From positions 1-43,229 of the forward strand of contig NZ_AJHH01000018.1 in NCBI RefSeq assembly GCF_000256565.1: 43,229 nucleotides of DNA. Reading direction: 5' to 3'. Position numbers and translations under genes: made by a program. The DNA comes from Herbaspirillum lusitanum P6-12 (GTDB taxonomy: Bacteria; Pseudomonadota; Gammaproteobacteria; Burkholderiales; Burkholderiaceae_D). Positions 8,435 to 17,987 of this stretch are shown piece after piece (the stretch's first letter is position 1; each line of letters begins with the position of its first letter). A model generated the notes under the pieces. It saw only the letters and a list, made by a program, of their open reading frames with translations. It was not told the origin of the DNA and made no database searches.

Positions 8435-9352
8435 ATGCTTACATTTCAACAGATCATTCTCAAGTTGCAAGAATATTGGGATGCGCAAGGTTGCGCATTG
8501 CTCCAGCCCTACGACATGGAAGTCGGCGCCGGCACCTCGCACACCGCGACCTTCCTGCGCGCGATCGGACCGGAGCCATGGCGCGCTGCCTACGTGCAAC
8601 CGTCGCGCCGTCCCAAGGACGGCCGCTACGGCGAAAACCCCAACCGCATGCAGCACTACTACCAATACCAGGTGGTGCTGAAGCCGGCGCCTGAGAACAT
8701 CCTCGATCTGTACCTCGGTTCGCTCGAAGCGCTCGGCCTCGACCTGAAGCAAAACGACGTGCGTTTCGTCGAAGACGACTGGGAAAACCCGACCCTGGGC
8801 GCCTGGGGCCTGGGCTGGGAAGTCTGGCTCAACGGCATGGAAGTGACGCAATTCACCTACTTCCAGCAAGTCGGCGGCCTCGACTGCAAACCGGTGCTCG
8901 GCGAAATCACCTACGGCATCGAGCGCCTGGCGATGTACCTGCAAAACGTTGAAAACGTCTACGACCTGGTCTGGACCGAATGGGTCGAGAACGGCGTCAA
9001 GAAGAAGCTGACCTACGGCGACGTGTTCCACCAGAACGAAGTCGAGCAGTCGACCTTCAACTTCGAATATTCGAATACCGACTTCCTGTTCTCGCTGTTC
9101 GGCAACTACGAAGCCGAAGCCAAGCGCCTGCTGGAAGTGCCGCTGGCGTTGCCCGCCTACGAAATGATCCTGAAGGCGGCGCATACCTTCAACCTGCTGG
9201 ATGCACGCGGCGCCATCTCGGTGACCGAGCGCGCCGCCTACATCGGCCGCATCCGCAATCTGTCGCGCGCCGTGGCGCAGGCATATTACGAATCGCGCGA
9301 GCGCCTCGGCTTCCCGATGGCGGGCGCCGATGTTGCACGCCAGGCTGCCTGA
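8435..9352 (+). CDS. glyQ: Glycyl-tRNA synthetase alpha subunit
   Basis: Catalytic subunit of the bacterial alpha2-beta2 glycyl-tRNA synthetase, charging tRNA-Gly in the cytoplasm. The 305-residue length is normal. The sequence is highly conserved from [15 protein letters not shown] through the class II core ([39 protein letters not shown]). The ATG at 8435 begins exactly at the conserved N-terminus. glyS follows 80 bp downstream. The gap carries a perfect 10-bp hairpin. Confidence 0.97.
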   Translation: MLTFQQIILKLQEYWDAQGCALLQPYDMEVGAGTSHTATFLRAIGPEPWRAAYVQPSRRPKDGRYGENPNRMQHYYQYQVVLKPAPENILDLYLGSLEALGLDLKQNDVRFVEDDWENPTLGAWGLGWEVWLNGMEVTQFTYFQQVGGLDCKPVLGEITYGIERLAMYLQNVENVYDLVWTEWVENGVKKKLTYGDVFHQNEVEQSTFNFEYSNTDFLFSLFGNYEAEAKRLLEVPLALPAYEMILKAAHTFNLLDARGAISVTERAAYIGRIRNLSRAVAQAYYESRERLGFPMAGADVARQAA

Positions 9353-9371
9353 ATAACGTATTGACCGGATC

Positions 9372-9399
9372 GCGCTGCGGCTGACACCGGCCGCAGCGC
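9372..9399 (+). other. Perfect hairpin between glyQ and glyS
   Basis: GCGCTGCGGC (9372-9381) and GCCGCAGCGC (9390-9399) are exact reverse complements with an 8-nt loop. No T run follows, so it is not a classic intrinsic terminator. It may adjust the glyQ:glyS ratio or stabilise an mRNA end. Confidence 0.55.
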
Positions 9400-9432
9400 C
9401 AAATAAGCAAGAAATCGGCAAGAAGATAGAAA

Positions 9433-11544
9433 ATGACTCAAACACTTTTAGTAGAACTCCTGACTGAAGAACTGCCGCCGAAAGTGCTCGCCAAACTGGG
9501 CGACGCCTTTGCCAACGGCATTTTCAACGGACTGAAATCGCGCGACTTCCTCGAAGAAGGCGCTACCGCCACCACTTACGCGACGCCGCGTCGCCTGGCA
9601 GTGTCGATCACCAACGTGCGCGCCACGTCGCTCGACAAGGCGATCCGCGAAAAGGTATTGCCGGTCAGCGTGGCGCTGGACGCCGAAGGCCGTCCGGCAG
9701 CGCCGCTGGTCAAGAAACTGGCCGCATTGGCTGCGCAAGTCGGCGCCACCGTGATCACCCCGGACCAGCTGGAACTTGCCCAGGACGGCAAGGCCGAGAG
9801 CTTCTTCTACAACTACACCGCCAAGGGCGGCGCGCTGCAATCCGGCCTGCAAGCTGCACTGGAAGAATCGGTTGCCAGGCTGCCGATCCCGAAGCTGATG
9901 AGCTACCAGCGCCAGCACGGCCGCGACGCGGGCAACACCGTTCATTTTGTTCGTCCCGCACACCGCCTGATCGCGCTGCATGGCTCGAGCGTGGTGGCGC
10001 TGAACATCCTCGGTCTCGACGCCGACAAGATCACGCAAGGCCATCGCTTCCTGTCGCAAGGCGCGATCGCGATCGACTCGCCCGAGACCTATGTCGAGAC
10101 GCTGATCAGCAAAGGCAAAGTCATCCCGGGCTTCACGGAACGCAAGGAAAAGATCCGCCTCGACCTGCTCGGCAAAGCCGGCGACGACAAGGTGCTGATG
10201 CCGGAAGCGCTGCTCGACGAAGTCACGGCGCTGGTCGAATGGCCGGTGGTCTATGAATGCAAATTCGACGATCAATTCCTGGCGGTGCCGCAGGAATGCC
10301 TGATCCTGACCATGCAGACCAACCAGAAATATTTTGCGCTGACCGATACCAACGGCAAGCTGCGGTCGCGTTTCCTGATCGTTTCGAATCTGGAAACGTC
10401 CAACCCGCAGCACATCATCCAGGGCAACGAACGCGTGGTGCGTCCGCGTCTGTCGGATGCGAAATTCTTCTTCGAGCAAGACAAGAAGAAGACGCTGGCC
10501 GATCGCGTCCCGCAACTGGCCAACGTCGTCTATCACAACAAGCTGGGCAACCAGTTGCAACGCACCGAGCGCGTCAAGGCGCTGGCCGGCGCGATTGCCA
10601 AACTGCTGGGTAATGATGTGGCGCTGGCCGAACGCGGCGCGCTGCTGGCCAAGACCGATCTGCTGACCGACATGGTGGGCGAATTCCCCGAGCTGCAAGG
10701 CATCATGGGCGCCTACTACGCGCGTCACGACGGCGAGCCGGATGAAGTCGCGCTGGCCGCTTCCGAACATTACCAGCCGCGCTTCGCCGGCGACGCCTTG
10801 CCGGCGTCCGCGACCGGCACCGCCGTGGCGCTGGCCGACAAGCTCGAAACCCTGGTTGGCATCTGGGGCATCGGCCTGCAACCGACCGGCGACAAGGATC
10901 CGTTCGCACTGCGCCGTCACGCGCTGGGCGTGTTGCGCATGCTGGTTGAAAAGCGCCTGCCGCTGGCGATTCCTGCGTTGCTGCAGGCAGCCGTGGCGCA
11001 GTTCGCAGGCAACAGCAATTTCAAGGATCCGAGCGCCGACGTCAGCGCCTTCCTGTTCGATCGCCTGCGCGGCCTGCTGCGCGAGCGCAATTATTCGCCC
11101 AACGAAATCGAGGCAGTGGTGGCGCAACAGCCGGAAGTGCTGGACAACATCACCGAACGCCTGGATGCGGTCCAGGCCTTCGCCGCGCTGCCCGAAGCCG
11201 AAGCGCTGGCCGCCGCCAACAAGCGCATCACCAATATCCTCAAGAAAATCGAAGGCGGAGTGAGCGGCACCGTGCAGAACGGCTTGCTGCGCGAAGCGGC
11301 CGAGCAGGCGCTGTACTCGGCCATGCTGTTGCTGAAGCCGCAAGTCGATGCCGCCTATGCGCAAGGCAATTTCAGCGGCGCACTCAAAGCCCTGGCGCAA
11401 TTGCGTCAAAACGTCGATGCCTTCTTCAACGACGTGATGGTCAACGCCGAAGACGAACAACTGCGCCACAACCGCCAGGCTTTGCTGGCTGAATTGCATC
11501 AGATGCTCAACCAGGTTGCGGACATTTCCAAGCTGGCGGCATAA
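9433..11544 (+). CDS. glyS: Glycyl-tRNA synthetase beta subunit
   Basis: A 703-residue partner of GlyQ needed for tRNA recognition. It starts [16 protein letters not shown], the standard beginning of the family. It contains the central HD-like region and a C-terminal DALR-type anticodon-binding domain (roughly the last 110 residues). Length is normal and no frame break is visible. It is on the same strand as glyQ and gmhB, with 36 bp to the next gene. Confidence 0.97.
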   Translation: MTQTLLVELLTEELPPKVLAKLGDAFANGIFNGLKSRDFLEEGATATTYATPRRLAVSITNVRATSLDKAIREKVLPVSVALDAEGRPAAPLVKKLAALAAQVGATVITPDQLELAQDGKAESFFYNYTAKGGALQSGLQAALEESVARLPIPKLMSYQRQHGRDAGNTVHFVRPAHRLIALHGSSVVALNILGLDADKITQGHRFLSQGAIAIDSPETYVETLISKGKVIPGFTERKEKIRLDLLGKAGDDKVLMPEALLDEVTALVEWPVVYECKFDDQFLAVPQECLILTMQTNQKYFALTDTNGKLRSRFLIVSNLETSNPQHIIQGNERVVRPRLSDAKFFFEQDKKKTLADRVPQLANVVYHNKLGNQLQRTERVKALAGAIAKLLGNDVALAERGALLAKTDLLTDMVGEFPELQGIMGAYYARHDGEPDEVALAASEHYQPRFAGDALPASATGTAVALADKLETLVGIWGIGLQPTGDKDPFALRRHALGVLRMLVEKRLPLAIPALLQAAVAQFAGNSNFKDPSADVSAFLFDRLRGLLRERNYSPNEIEAVVAQQPEVLDNITERLDAVQAFAALPEAEALAAANKRITNILKKIEGGVSGTVQNGLLREAAEQALYSAMLLLKPQVDAAYAQGNFSGALKALAQLRQNVDAFFNDVMVNAEDEQLRHNRQALLAELHQMLNQVADISKLAA

Positions 11545-11580
11545 GGTCCATCAGGTTCTCAGGGATAGGGTAAGAAGAAC

Positions 11581-12138
11581 ATGAAGCTGATCATTCTGGA
11601 TCGTGATGGCGTGATCAACCAGGACTCGGACGCCTTTATCAAGTCGCCCGCGGAATGGATACCGATCAAGGGTTCGCTGGAAGCGATCGCCCGCCTCAAC
11701 CAGGCAGGCTATCGCGTCGTCGTCGCCACCAATCAGTCGGGCGTGGGCCGCGGCCTGTTCGACATGATGACGCTCAATGCCATCCATCAGAAGATGCACA
11801 ACGCTGCGCAGCAGGTCGGCGCCGATATCGACGCCGTGTTCTTCTGCCCGCATGCCGCCGACGACAACTGCGATTGCCGCAAACCCAAGCCGGGCATGTT
11901 CAACGAAATTTCCAAGCGCTTCGGCATCAGCCTGCGTGGCGGCGTGGTCACCGTGGGCGATTCGCTGCGCGACCTGCAAGCCGGTTTCGTGGCCGGCTGC
12001 GCGCCGTTTCTGGTGCTCACCGGCAAGGGCGAGAAGACCCGCGAGAAAGGCGGCCTGCCGCCCGGCACGTTGATTTATCCGGACCTCGCCGGGGTGGTCG
12101 ACTTCATATTGAAAGCACCGGTAGAAATGTCGGTTTAG
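11581..12138 (+). CDS. gmhB: D-glycero-beta-D-manno-heptose-1,7-bisphosphate 7-phosphatase
   Basis: HAD-superfamily phosphatase of 185 residues in ADP-heptose (LPS inner core) synthesis. The nucleophile motif DRDGVIN gives D7 and D9. A zinc-binding loop C89-x-H91-x5-C97-x-C99 (CPHAADDNCDC) is typical of GmhB. The acidic motif GDS has D127. gmhB directly before plsC is common in beta-proteobacteria; the two are 73 bp apart. Confidence 0.93.
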   Translation: MKLIILDRDGVINQDSDAFIKSPAEWIPIKGSLEAIARLNQAGYRVVVATNQSGVGRGLFDMMTLNAIHQKMHNAAQQVGADIDAVFFCPHAADDNCDCRKPKPGMFNEISKRFGISLRGGVVTVGDSLRDLQAGFVAGCAPFLVLTGKGEKTREKGGLPPGTLIYPDLAGVVDFILKAPVEMSV

Positions 12139-12211
12139 TGGATAGTGAGAAGGCAGCAGGCCGTCGCATTGCGGACACGGCCTCGCCGACTCTGAAAAGG
12201 GAGACTGTATT

Positions 12212-12964
12212 TTGCGTATCAACCTGTTTTTGCGTTCCGTGCTGTTCACGCTGGTGATGACGGTGACCACCGTGGTGTGGTCGATGGCGTGCATCCTGTT
12301 CGCCCCGTTCCCGTACGCCCGGCGCTATTACCTGACATCGCGCTGGAACGTCATCGTGATCTGGGCGGCACGTGTGATCTGCGGCATCCGCTACCAGGTC
12401 AAGGGCATGGAAAACCTGCCCGACGCGCCGGTGATCCTCCTGTCCAAGCACCAGTCGGCGTGGGAAACCATTTTCTACCTGATCATCATGCCGCGCCCGC
12501 TGGTGTTCGTGTTCAAGAAGGAACTGACCTACATCCCGTTCTTCGGCTGGGGCATCGCCTTGTTGCGCATGATCCCGATCGACCGCAGCAAGGGCCGCGA
12601 CGCCTTCGCGCAAGTCGTGGTGCAGGGACGCAAGCGCCTGGCCGACGGCCAATGGGTGATCATGTTCCCGGAAGGCACGCGCATTCCGGTCGGCCAGACC
12701 GGCAAGTACAAACACGGCGGCTCGCGCCTGGCGGTGGAAACCAACACCGTGGTCGTGCCGGTTGCGGTCAATGCCGGCGAATGCTGGCCGAAGGGTTCAT
12801 TCATCAAAACTCCGGGTATGATCACGGTATCGATCGGCAAGCCGATCTCGCCGGAAGGCCTGGATCCTGCACAGTTAAGCCAACGCGTTGAAAATTGGAT
12901 AGAATCCGAAATGCGCGTGATTTCCCCGGCGGTTTATGCCGCCGTCGATACTAAAAGAAACTGA
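12212..12964 (+). CDS. plsC: 1-acyl-sn-glycerol-3-phosphate acyltransferase
   Basis: A 250-residue membrane acyltransferase making phosphatidic acid from lysophosphatidic acid. An N-terminal hydrophobic helix (about 8-30) is followed by the LPLAT domain. The catalytic motif reads H80-QSAW-E85, so the usual H-x4-D has Glu in place of Asp. The FPEGTR motif is at 152-157. The start is TTG at 12212, with AGGGAG about 9 nt upstream and no ATG or GTG nearer. The 3' end overlaps the longest form of the next gene. Confidence 0.9.
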   Translation: MRINLFLRSVLFTLVMTVTTVVWSMACILFAPFPYARRYYLTSRWNVIVIWAARVICGIRYQVKGMENLPDAPVILLSKHQSAWETIFYLIIMPRPLVFVFKKELTYIPFFGWGIALLRMIPIDRSKGRDAFAQVVVQGRKRLADGQWVIMFPEGTRIPVGQTGKYKHGGSRLAVETNTVVVPVAVNAGECWPKGSFIKTPGMITVSIGKPISPEGLDPAQLSQRVENWIESEMRVISPAVYAAVDTKRN

Positions 12965-13904
12965 CACCATCGGCCCCACTACATTGAAACTGCTTCGTCA
13001 CTCTCAGCCGGATCCTAACCAGCTCACGCTGCAACTGGATTTCTTCACGCCGACGCCTCTGGAGACGACGCAGGACAGCCCACCGCCACCGCTTTTGCAG
13101 CAGGACTACGCACCGGCGCCCGAACTCAAACAGCAGACCCCGTTGCCGCCGATGTCGCCGCCGATCGGCCGTCCCGCCGACGGCATGCGGCGCATTCAAC
13201 TGGGCGAACATCATCTCGACTATGCGCTGCTGCGCTCGAAGCGCCGCTCGATCGGCTTCCTGATCAGCGACGAAGGCTTGCGCGTGACCGCGCCGAAATG
13301 GGTGACCCTGGGAGAGATCGAAAACGCCATCCGCGAAAAGCAGCGCTGGATCTTCACCAAACTCAATGAACGCCGCGAACGCTCGGCGCGCCGCCTGCAA
13401 CCGCAGATGCAATGGCGCGACGGCGCCACCCTGCCCTATCTGGGCCAGGACATCACCCTGCGTATCCGCGCCAATCAGGCGGCCGGAATCGCCTACGATG
13501 AAGACACCCTGGAGTTGACCGTAGGCCTGCCTGCCGATGCCGGCGAGCAGCAATTGAAAGACCGCGTGCAAGGCTGGTTGCAAGCCCGCGCCAAGGAAAC
13601 CTTTGCAGCGCGGCTGCCGGTTTACGCTGAGAAACTGGGCGTGACCTATCAGTCGTTCGCGCTGTCGTCGGCCACCACTCAATGGGGCTCCTGCACCGCC
13701 GACGGACGCATCCGCCTGAACTGGCGCCTGATGCATTTTTCGCTGCCGCTGATCGATTACGTGATCGCGCACGAGCTGTCGCACCTGCGCGAAATGAACC
13801 ACAGCCCACGCTTCTGGGCCACGGTCCAATCGATCTTCCCTGAATTCGAAACCGCCAAGCGCGCCCTGCGCGACAGCGCACCCGAGACGCTGCCGATTTT
13901 CTGA
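12936..13904 (+). CDS. YgjP-like zinc metallopeptidase (M48-related, DUF45)
   Basis: Putative metal-dependent hydrolase. The HELSH motif (279-283) and downstream H289 in NHSPRFW match the YgjP/WrpA-type zinc site. The upstream block SSATTQWGSCTADGRIRLNWRL is also characteristic. The 322-residue form starts at ATG 12936 inside plsC and includes about 80 Pro-rich residues. An in-frame TTG at 12984, just past the plsC stop, would give MKLLRHSQPDPNQL and avoid the overlap; neither start has a good ribosome site. The cellular substrate is unknown. It ends before a bidirectional hairpin. Confidence 0.82.
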   Translation: MPPSILKETDTIGPTTLKLLRHSQPDPNQLTLQLDFFTPTPLETTQDSPPPPLLQQDYAPAPELKQQTPLPPMSPPIGRPADGMRRIQLGEHHLDYALLRSKRRSIGFLISDEGLRVTAPKWVTLGEIENAIREKQRWIFTKLNERRERSARRLQPQMQWRDGATLPYLGQDITLRIRANQAAGIAYDEDTLELTVGLPADAGEQQLKDRVQGWLQARAKETFAARLPVYAEKLGVTYQSFALSSATTQWGSCTADGRIRLNWRLMHFSLPLIDYVIAHELSHLREMNHSPRFWATVQSIFPEFETAKRALRDSAPETLPIF

Positions 13905-13922
13905 CCGGCAAATCTGTTCGAC

Positions 13923-13970
13923 AAAAACATCGGCCTGCGGCATGTCTCCATGCAGCAGGCCGATTCATTT
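13923..13970. terminator. Bidirectional terminator between the YgjP-like gene and gloA
   Basis: ATCGGCCTGC (13929-13938) and GCAGGCCGAT (13955-13964) are exact reverse complements. An A run on the left serves as the T tract for the minus-strand gloA transcript, and TTCATTT lies on the right. It sits between two convergent genes. Confidence 0.6.
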
Positions 13971-13986
13971 CATACGCCGCGTTGAT

Positions 13987-14373
13987 TCAGTCTTTGCGTT
14001 CGATGAACTCGATCTTGTAGCCGTCGGGATCCGTCACGAAGGCGATCACCGTGCTGCCGCCCTTGACCGGACCGGCTTCACGCGTCACGTTGCCGCCCGA
14101 CGAGCGCGCCGCATCGCAAGCCTTGTAGGCGTCGTCGACCGAGATGGCGATATGGCCGTAGGCAGTGCCCATTTCATATTTGTCGACGCCATGGTTGTAG
14201 GTCAGCTCGAGTTCGGCGTGATCCGGATTGCTGCCGTAGCCGAGGAAGGCCAGGGTGTATTTGTATTCGGTGTTTTCGCTGGTGCGCAGCAATTTCATGC
14301 CGAGCACCTTGGTGTAGAAATCGATGGAGCGTTGCAGGTCGCCAACCCGGAGCATGGTGTGCAGGATGCGCAT
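13987..14373 (-). CDS. gloA: Lactoylglutathione lyase (glyoxalase I)
   Basis: A 128-residue VOC-fold enzyme that isomerises the hemithioacetal of methylglyoxal and glutathione to S-lactoylglutathione. Metal ligands match the Ni/Zn glyoxalase I pattern: H5, E56, H74 and E122. Length and ends ([13 protein letters not shown] ... [11 protein letters not shown]) are standard. It is transcribed alone, converging on the metallopeptidase gene. Confidence 0.95.
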   Translation of the reverse strand: MRILHTMLRVGDLQRSIDFYTKVLGMKLLRTSENTEYKYTLAFLGYGSNPDHAELELTYNHGVDKYEMGTAYGHIAISVDDAYKACDAARSSGGNVTREAGPVKGGSTVIAFVTDPDGYKIEFIERKD

Positions 14374-14473
14374 AATGAGCCTTTGCCTAAGAACTTATCG
14401 GAGTGCAGGATTGTAGCGCTGTTCGCGTCGGCTTGCCGGCGCGCATTATTGCCGTCGCGTTCCAGGCCGCAAA

Positions 14474-14513
14474 TACCGCGCGCCTGCGGTCGGATGACGG
14501 CAGGCGCGCAGTA
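14474..14513 (-). terminator. Hairpin downstream of the chemotaxis receptor gene
   Basis: GCGCGCCTGC (14478-14487) and GCAGGCGCGC (14500-14509) are exact reverse complements with a 12-nt loop, 28 bp beyond the mcp stop. On the minus strand the stem is followed by GGTATTT, a weak T tract, so termination is plausible but not classical. Confidence 0.45.
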
Positions 14514-14536
14514 ATGGCAATCACGTCAGGCAACGA

Positions 14537-16246
14537 TCAGAACTGTTCCCAGTCGTCGTCCTTGCCGGTGACGGGGGTACGTGCCGCAGCAGGCAGACGC
14601 GGCGCTTCCTGCTTGCGCGCCAGCGATGGCGTCTTCGGCGTCACGTCATGCGGACGTTGCTGGACAGACGACGAAGCGCCGGCCTTATCCGGCAGGCGAT
14701 TGCTGTCGATCTTGAAGACACCGACGATCTGCGACAGGCTGGTGGCCTGATCCTGCAGCGATTGCGCCGCAGCGGCGGCTTCTTCGACCAGCGCGGCGTT
14801 TTGCTGCGTGACCTGGTCCATCTGCGTCACTGCCTGGTTGACCTGCTCAATGCCCTCGCTTTGTTCGCGGCTGGCTTCGGTGATCTCGCCGACGATGTCG
14901 GTCACGCGGCGCACGCTGCTGACGACTTCGTTCATGGTCTGGCCGGCCTGCTCGACGAGCTTGCTGCCGGAATCCACTTTTTCCACCGAATCATCGATCA
15001 ACGACTTGATTTCTTTCGCAGCGGCGGCGCTGCGCTGCGCCAATGTGCGCACTTCGCTGGCCACCACCGCGAAGCCGCGGCCCTGCTCACCGGCGCGCGC
15101 CGCTTCGACCGCGGCGTTCAGCGCCAGGATGTTGGTCTGGAAGGCAATGCCGTCGATCACGCTGATGATATCGACGATCTTGCGCGAGGACGCATTGATC
15201 GACTCCATCGTATGCACCACCTTGCCGACCACGTTGCCGCCTTCGACCGCGACGGCAGACGCCGAGACGGCCAGTTTGTTGGCTTCACGCGCATTTTCGG
15301 CATTTTGCTTGACGGTGGAGGTCAGTTCCTCCATCGACGAGGCGGTTTCCTCGAGCGAACTGGCTTGCTGCTCGGTACGGCTGGACAGGTCCAGATTTCC
15401 GGCAGCGATCTGGGTCGATGCAGTGGCGATGGTGTCGGTGCCATGGCGAACCCGGCTGACGATGTCGAGCAGGTTGTCGTTCATGGCCCGCAAGGCGCGT
15501 AGCAACTGGCCTGTTTCATCCTTGGCGGAAGCATCGAACTGCGAGGTCAGGTCACCCGCCGCAACGGTCTCTGCAACCTTGACTGCACGGCTCAACGGCG
15601 ACGTGATGCTGCGCGTGACCAGCCAGGCGATCAGGCCGGCGAACACCAGCGCGATGACGCTCAGCGCAATCACCAGATTGCGGGCCTCGATATACTCTTC
15701 TTCGACTTCCTTGCTGGCGACTTGCATCAGCTCGTTCTGATGCGCAATCAGGGTTTCGACGGCAGACATGTAGGTCAGTTGCAGCGGCCGCACCGTCTGC
15801 AGCAGCAGCATCGTGGCGTCGTTCTTCGCACCAGCCACCACCAGGCGCAGCACTTCGTCGCGACCGACGTTGTATTGCGTACGCGCGTCCATGATCGACT
15901 TCATGAGTGCGCGACCCTTGTCGCCGGTGATCAGACTGTCGAGTTTTTCAAGCGTAGCCTTGGTGCTGTCGCCGGCTTTTTTGATGGTCTGCATTTCCTT
16001 GCCGATCTCGTCGGCATCTGTCATGAGCAGCACGTTGCGCGAGGATCGTGCAATCACGTTGACGTTCTTGATGATGTCGTTGGCCAGCACCGTCTTCGGA
16101 TATTTGTCATTGATGACTTCGTCCATCTGCTCGTTGAGTCCGGACAGGCGCGTGACGCCGAGCACGGCCATGGAGACCAGCAACAGCACCAGGAAACCGA
16201 ATCCTATGCCCAGACGTGCCCCGATCCTGAAATTCGCTATGCGCAT
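14537..16246 (-). CDS. Methyl-accepting chemotaxis protein
   Basis: A 569-residue transducer. Helix 1 is at about 13-33, followed by a periplasmic four-helix-bundle sensor (about 34-188), helix 2 (about 190-212), HAMP (about 211-265) and the MCP signalling coiled coil with its conserved tip ([32 protein letters not shown] region). The last residues are DDDWEQF, which resembles the NWETF-type pentapeptide that tethers CheR/CheB. That would make it a major, adaptation-competent receptor. AAGGGGA lies just before the minus-strand ATG. The ligand is unknown. The gene stands alone, away from any che cluster. Confidence 0.92.
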   Translation of the reverse strand: MRIANFRIGARLGIGFGFLVLLLVSMAVLGVTRLSGLNEQMDEVINDKYPKTVLANDIIKNVNVIARSSRNVLLMTDADEIGKEMQTIKKAGDSTKATLEKLDSLITGDKGRALMKSIMDARTQYNVGRDEVLRLVVAGAKNDATMLLLQTVRPLQLTYMSAVETLIAHQNELMQVASKEVEEEYIEARNLVIALSVIALVFAGLIAWLVTRSITSPLSRAVKVAETVAAGDLTSQFDASAKDETGQLLRALRAMNDNLLDIVSRVRHGTDTIATASTQIAAGNLDLSSRTEQQASSLEETASSMEELTSTVKQNAENAREANKLAVSASAVAVEGGNVVGKVVHTMESINASSRKIVDIISVIDGIAFQTNILALNAAVEAARAGEQGRGFAVVASEVRTLAQRSAAAAKEIKSLIDDSVEKVDSGSKLVEQAGQTMNEVVSSVRRVTDIVGEITEASREQSEGIEQVNQAVTQMDQVTQQNAALVEEAAAAAQSLQDQATSLSQIVGVFKIDSNRLPDKAGASSSVQQRPHDVTPKTPSLARKQEAPRLPAAARTPVTGKDDDWEQF

Positions 16247-16735
16247 ACATTTCCCCTTGTCATGTAAAAGTGCAATTAAACGTATTGACTGACGACTGGT
16301 TAGACGTTCCCGGCTGTTCCGATGAGGATATGCCGACTATGCGCCGGGGGGATTGCGCTTCAATCGCCTTTTGTGTTGCGTAGGTACCGCCGATGCAATG
16401 GCGCAATATTGAAGTATGAAAATCCCGGCAAGATTAATCCGCAATGCCGCCCTTCGCCATCAGGAAATTCCTGATGACGACTGCCGCGCCACTTCCCCCT
16501 GTCAAATGGCAACATGCGCAAATACAGGTTTCATCTTGCGCCCGACGAACTATGATGAAAACAGTGCATCCGCACGTCCTGCAGTCATAAGCGAGCCGCT
16601 CCACGACGGAATCTGTTATCTGTTTTCCCGCATGTTTTTTGCCGCCTTTCGTGGTGCTGTTCCGACAGCACCAACTATTCAACGCCGCAAAGCAAGTTTC
16701 CTTTTTGCTTGCGAGCCTTGGTTTGGCGCGTTTAT

Positions 16736-16750
16736 TTGCGCAATACGCAA
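16736..16750. promoter_or_regulatory. Palindromic operator candidate, site 1
   Basis: TTGCG-CAATA-CGCAA is a perfect inverted repeat with a 5-bp spacer, followed by TATT. Its centre lies about 73 bp before the XRE start codon and 45 bp from site 2. Confidence 0.6.
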
Positions 16751-16780
16751 TATTTTATCAAAAAATTTGTCCGCACGACT

Positions 16781-16795
16781 TTGCGCCTCACGCAA
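16781..16795. promoter_or_regulatory. Palindromic operator candidate, site 2
   Basis: TTGCG-CCTCA-CGCAA has the same half-sites and spacing as site 1 but an unrelated spacer, again followed by TATT. It ends about 8 bp before the AGGAG ribosome site of the XRE gene, so occupancy would block transcription or initiation. Autoregulation by the XRE protein is the simplest reading. Confidence 0.6.
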
Positions 16796-16816
16796 TATTG
16801 GCAGGAGAATTGATAA

Positions 16817-17158
16817 ATGAATATTGGCCAAGTCCTACGCAAGATTCGCAAGGAAAGAAAAGCGAGCCTGGAAGAAATCGCATTGGTCGCAGGCACCGAT
16901 GCCGCCAATCTGTCGCGCGTCGAACGCGACAAGCAGCGCCTCACGCCCGACATGCTGGAAAACGTCGCCAAAGCGCTCGACGTCCCGGTGTCGTCGCTTT
17001 ATTTCATCGCCGAACAGAACATGCAGTCAGGAAAAACGGTCAGTGATGCCGGCAAGGCGGCTGCGGCGCGTCTCGAAAACGCGCTGGGACGCTTCATCCT
17101 GCTGGCGCCGCGCCGCAGGATCAGCAATTGGCGGCGGACTTCATGGAATTGCTGCTGA
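16817..17158 (+). CDS. XRE-family regulator with a C-terminal frameshift
   Basis: Helix-turn-helix protein of the Cro/CI (XRE) type: residues 1-65 (MNIGQVLRKIRKERKASLEEIA ... LDVPVSSLYFIAE) form the HTH. AGGAG precedes the ATG. As it stands the protein has 113 residues and ends in an Arg/Trp-rich, unlikely tail after LGRFILLAP. The sequence carries GCGCC twice in tandem at 17105-17114. Removing one copy restores a natural C-terminus, APQDQQLAADFMELLLKSARK, ending at a TAA at 17173-17175. The gene is therefore probably frameshifted by a 5-bp duplication, or contains a sequencing error. It converges on rsmA. The two palindromes upstream are likely its operators. Confidence 0.8.
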   Translation: MNIGQVLRKIRKERKASLEEIALVAGTDAANLSRVERDKQRLTPDMLENVAKALDVPVSSLYFIAEQNMQSGKTVSDAGKAAAARLENALGRFILLAPRRRISNWRRTSWNCC

Positions 17159-17201
17159 AATCGGCGCGTAAATAATTTACGACCGCACAGCGATCGCCGG
17201 T

Positions 17202-17987
17202 TCAGCCGGCGCGATGTTGCCGCAGCACGTTGGCCAGCGCGACGAACTGTTCCATCGGTACCGCTTCGGGACGCGCCTGCGGATCGATGCCGGCGGCGAT
17301 CAGGTCGGCTTCGACGAGCAAGCCGGCGACGCAATTGCGGATGACCTTGCGACGTTGGGAAAACGCCTTGGTGACGACTTCTTCGAGCAGGGACTGGTCG
17401 CAGTCAAGCGGATGCGCAATCGGGATCATGCGCACGATCGCCGATTCCACGCGCGGAGGCGGATCGAAGGCGGTCGGCGGCACCACAAACATCAGCTGCA
17501 TGCGGTAGCGCCATTGCAGCATCACCGAGAGGCGCCCGAAGGCCTTGCTGCCCGGGTCGGCGACCATGCGCTCGACTACTTCCTTCTGCAGCATGAAATG
17601 CTGGTCCTGCACCAGCGGCGCCAGCGCGGCCAGATGGAACATGAGCGGACTGGAGATGTTGTACGGCAGGTTGCCGACCACGCGCAGCTTGCGGCCGGCA
17701 GGCACCGGGATCGAAGTGAAATCGAATTTGAGCGCGTCGGCCGAATGCACATGCAGGCGCTTGGGATCGAACTGCTTCTGCAGGCGCGCCACCAGGTCGC
17801 GGTCGAGTTCGACCACGTGCATCTCGTCAAGCGACTCGAGCAACAGGCTGGTCATCGCAGCCAGACCCGGACCGATCTCGACCATGACATCGCCCTTCTG
17901 CGGCGCGATGGCGCTGATGATGTCGTACAGGATGGTCTGATCGGTCAGGAAATTCTGGCCGAAGCGTTTGCGGGCGATATGTTTCAT
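17202..17987 (-). CDS. rsmA: 16S rRNA dimethyladenosine transferase RsmA/KsgA
   Basis: SAM-dependent enzyme that dimethylates two adjacent adenosines in 16S rRNA helix 45. The 261-residue length is normal. It has the N-terminal FGQNFL motif, the SAM motif [10 protein letters not shown] (GxG at 39-41) and the catalytic NLPY motif at 107-110. The start is fixed by [14 protein letters not shown]; its ATG overlaps the TGA of the upstream pdxA-like frame in the tetranucleotide ATGA. That upstream frame is a truncated pdxA copy, not the intact gene. The first 74 or so codons lie in a 349-bp exact repeat also present at 18619-18967. Resistance to kasugamycin is the known loss phenotype. Confidence 0.95.
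   Translation of the reverse strand: MKHIARKRFGQNFLTDQTILYDIISAIAPQKGDVMVEIGPGLAAMTSLLLESLDEMHVVELDRDLVARLQKQFDPKRLHVHSADALKFDFTSIPVPAGRKLRVVGNLPYNISSPLMFHLAALAPLVQDQHFMLQKEVVERMVADPGSKAFGRLSVMLQWRYRMQLMFVVPPTAFDPPPRVESAIVRMIPIAHPLDCDQSLLEEVVTKAFSQRRKVIRNCVAGLLVEADLIAAGIDPQARPEAVPMEQFVALANVLRQHRAG

Larger units (their letters stand above)
16247..16816. other. 570-bp regulatory intergenic region between mcp and the XRE gene
   Basis: This divergent intergenic region holds no convincing gene. An 82-codon minus-strand frame at 16434-16682 lacks any recognisable family. CGCAATATT occurs three times (16402-16410, 16746-16754, 16791-16799). Two of these form the right halves of TTGCG-N5-CGCAA palindromes listed separately. 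TTGCG at 16376-16380 faces the first CGCAA at a longer 21-bp spacing. The stretch from about 16690 to 16816 is AT-rich compared with its surroundings, as expected for promoters. Confidence 0.6.

Noticed and set aside
9448-11499. A 683-codon minus-strand frame opposite glyS
   Set aside because: It is an antisense shadow; glyS is complete and conserved across the same interval.
12936-12964. The plsC/metallopeptidase overlap as evidence of a fusion or frameshift
   Set aside because: Both proteins are complete, and an in-frame TTG at 12984 removes the overlap, so start choice is a sufficient explanation.
16434-16682. An 82-codon minus-strand frame in the mcp-XRE gap
   Set aside because: There is no ribosome site and no recognisable domain, and its cysteines do not form a metal motif. 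The region is better explained as regulatory DNA.
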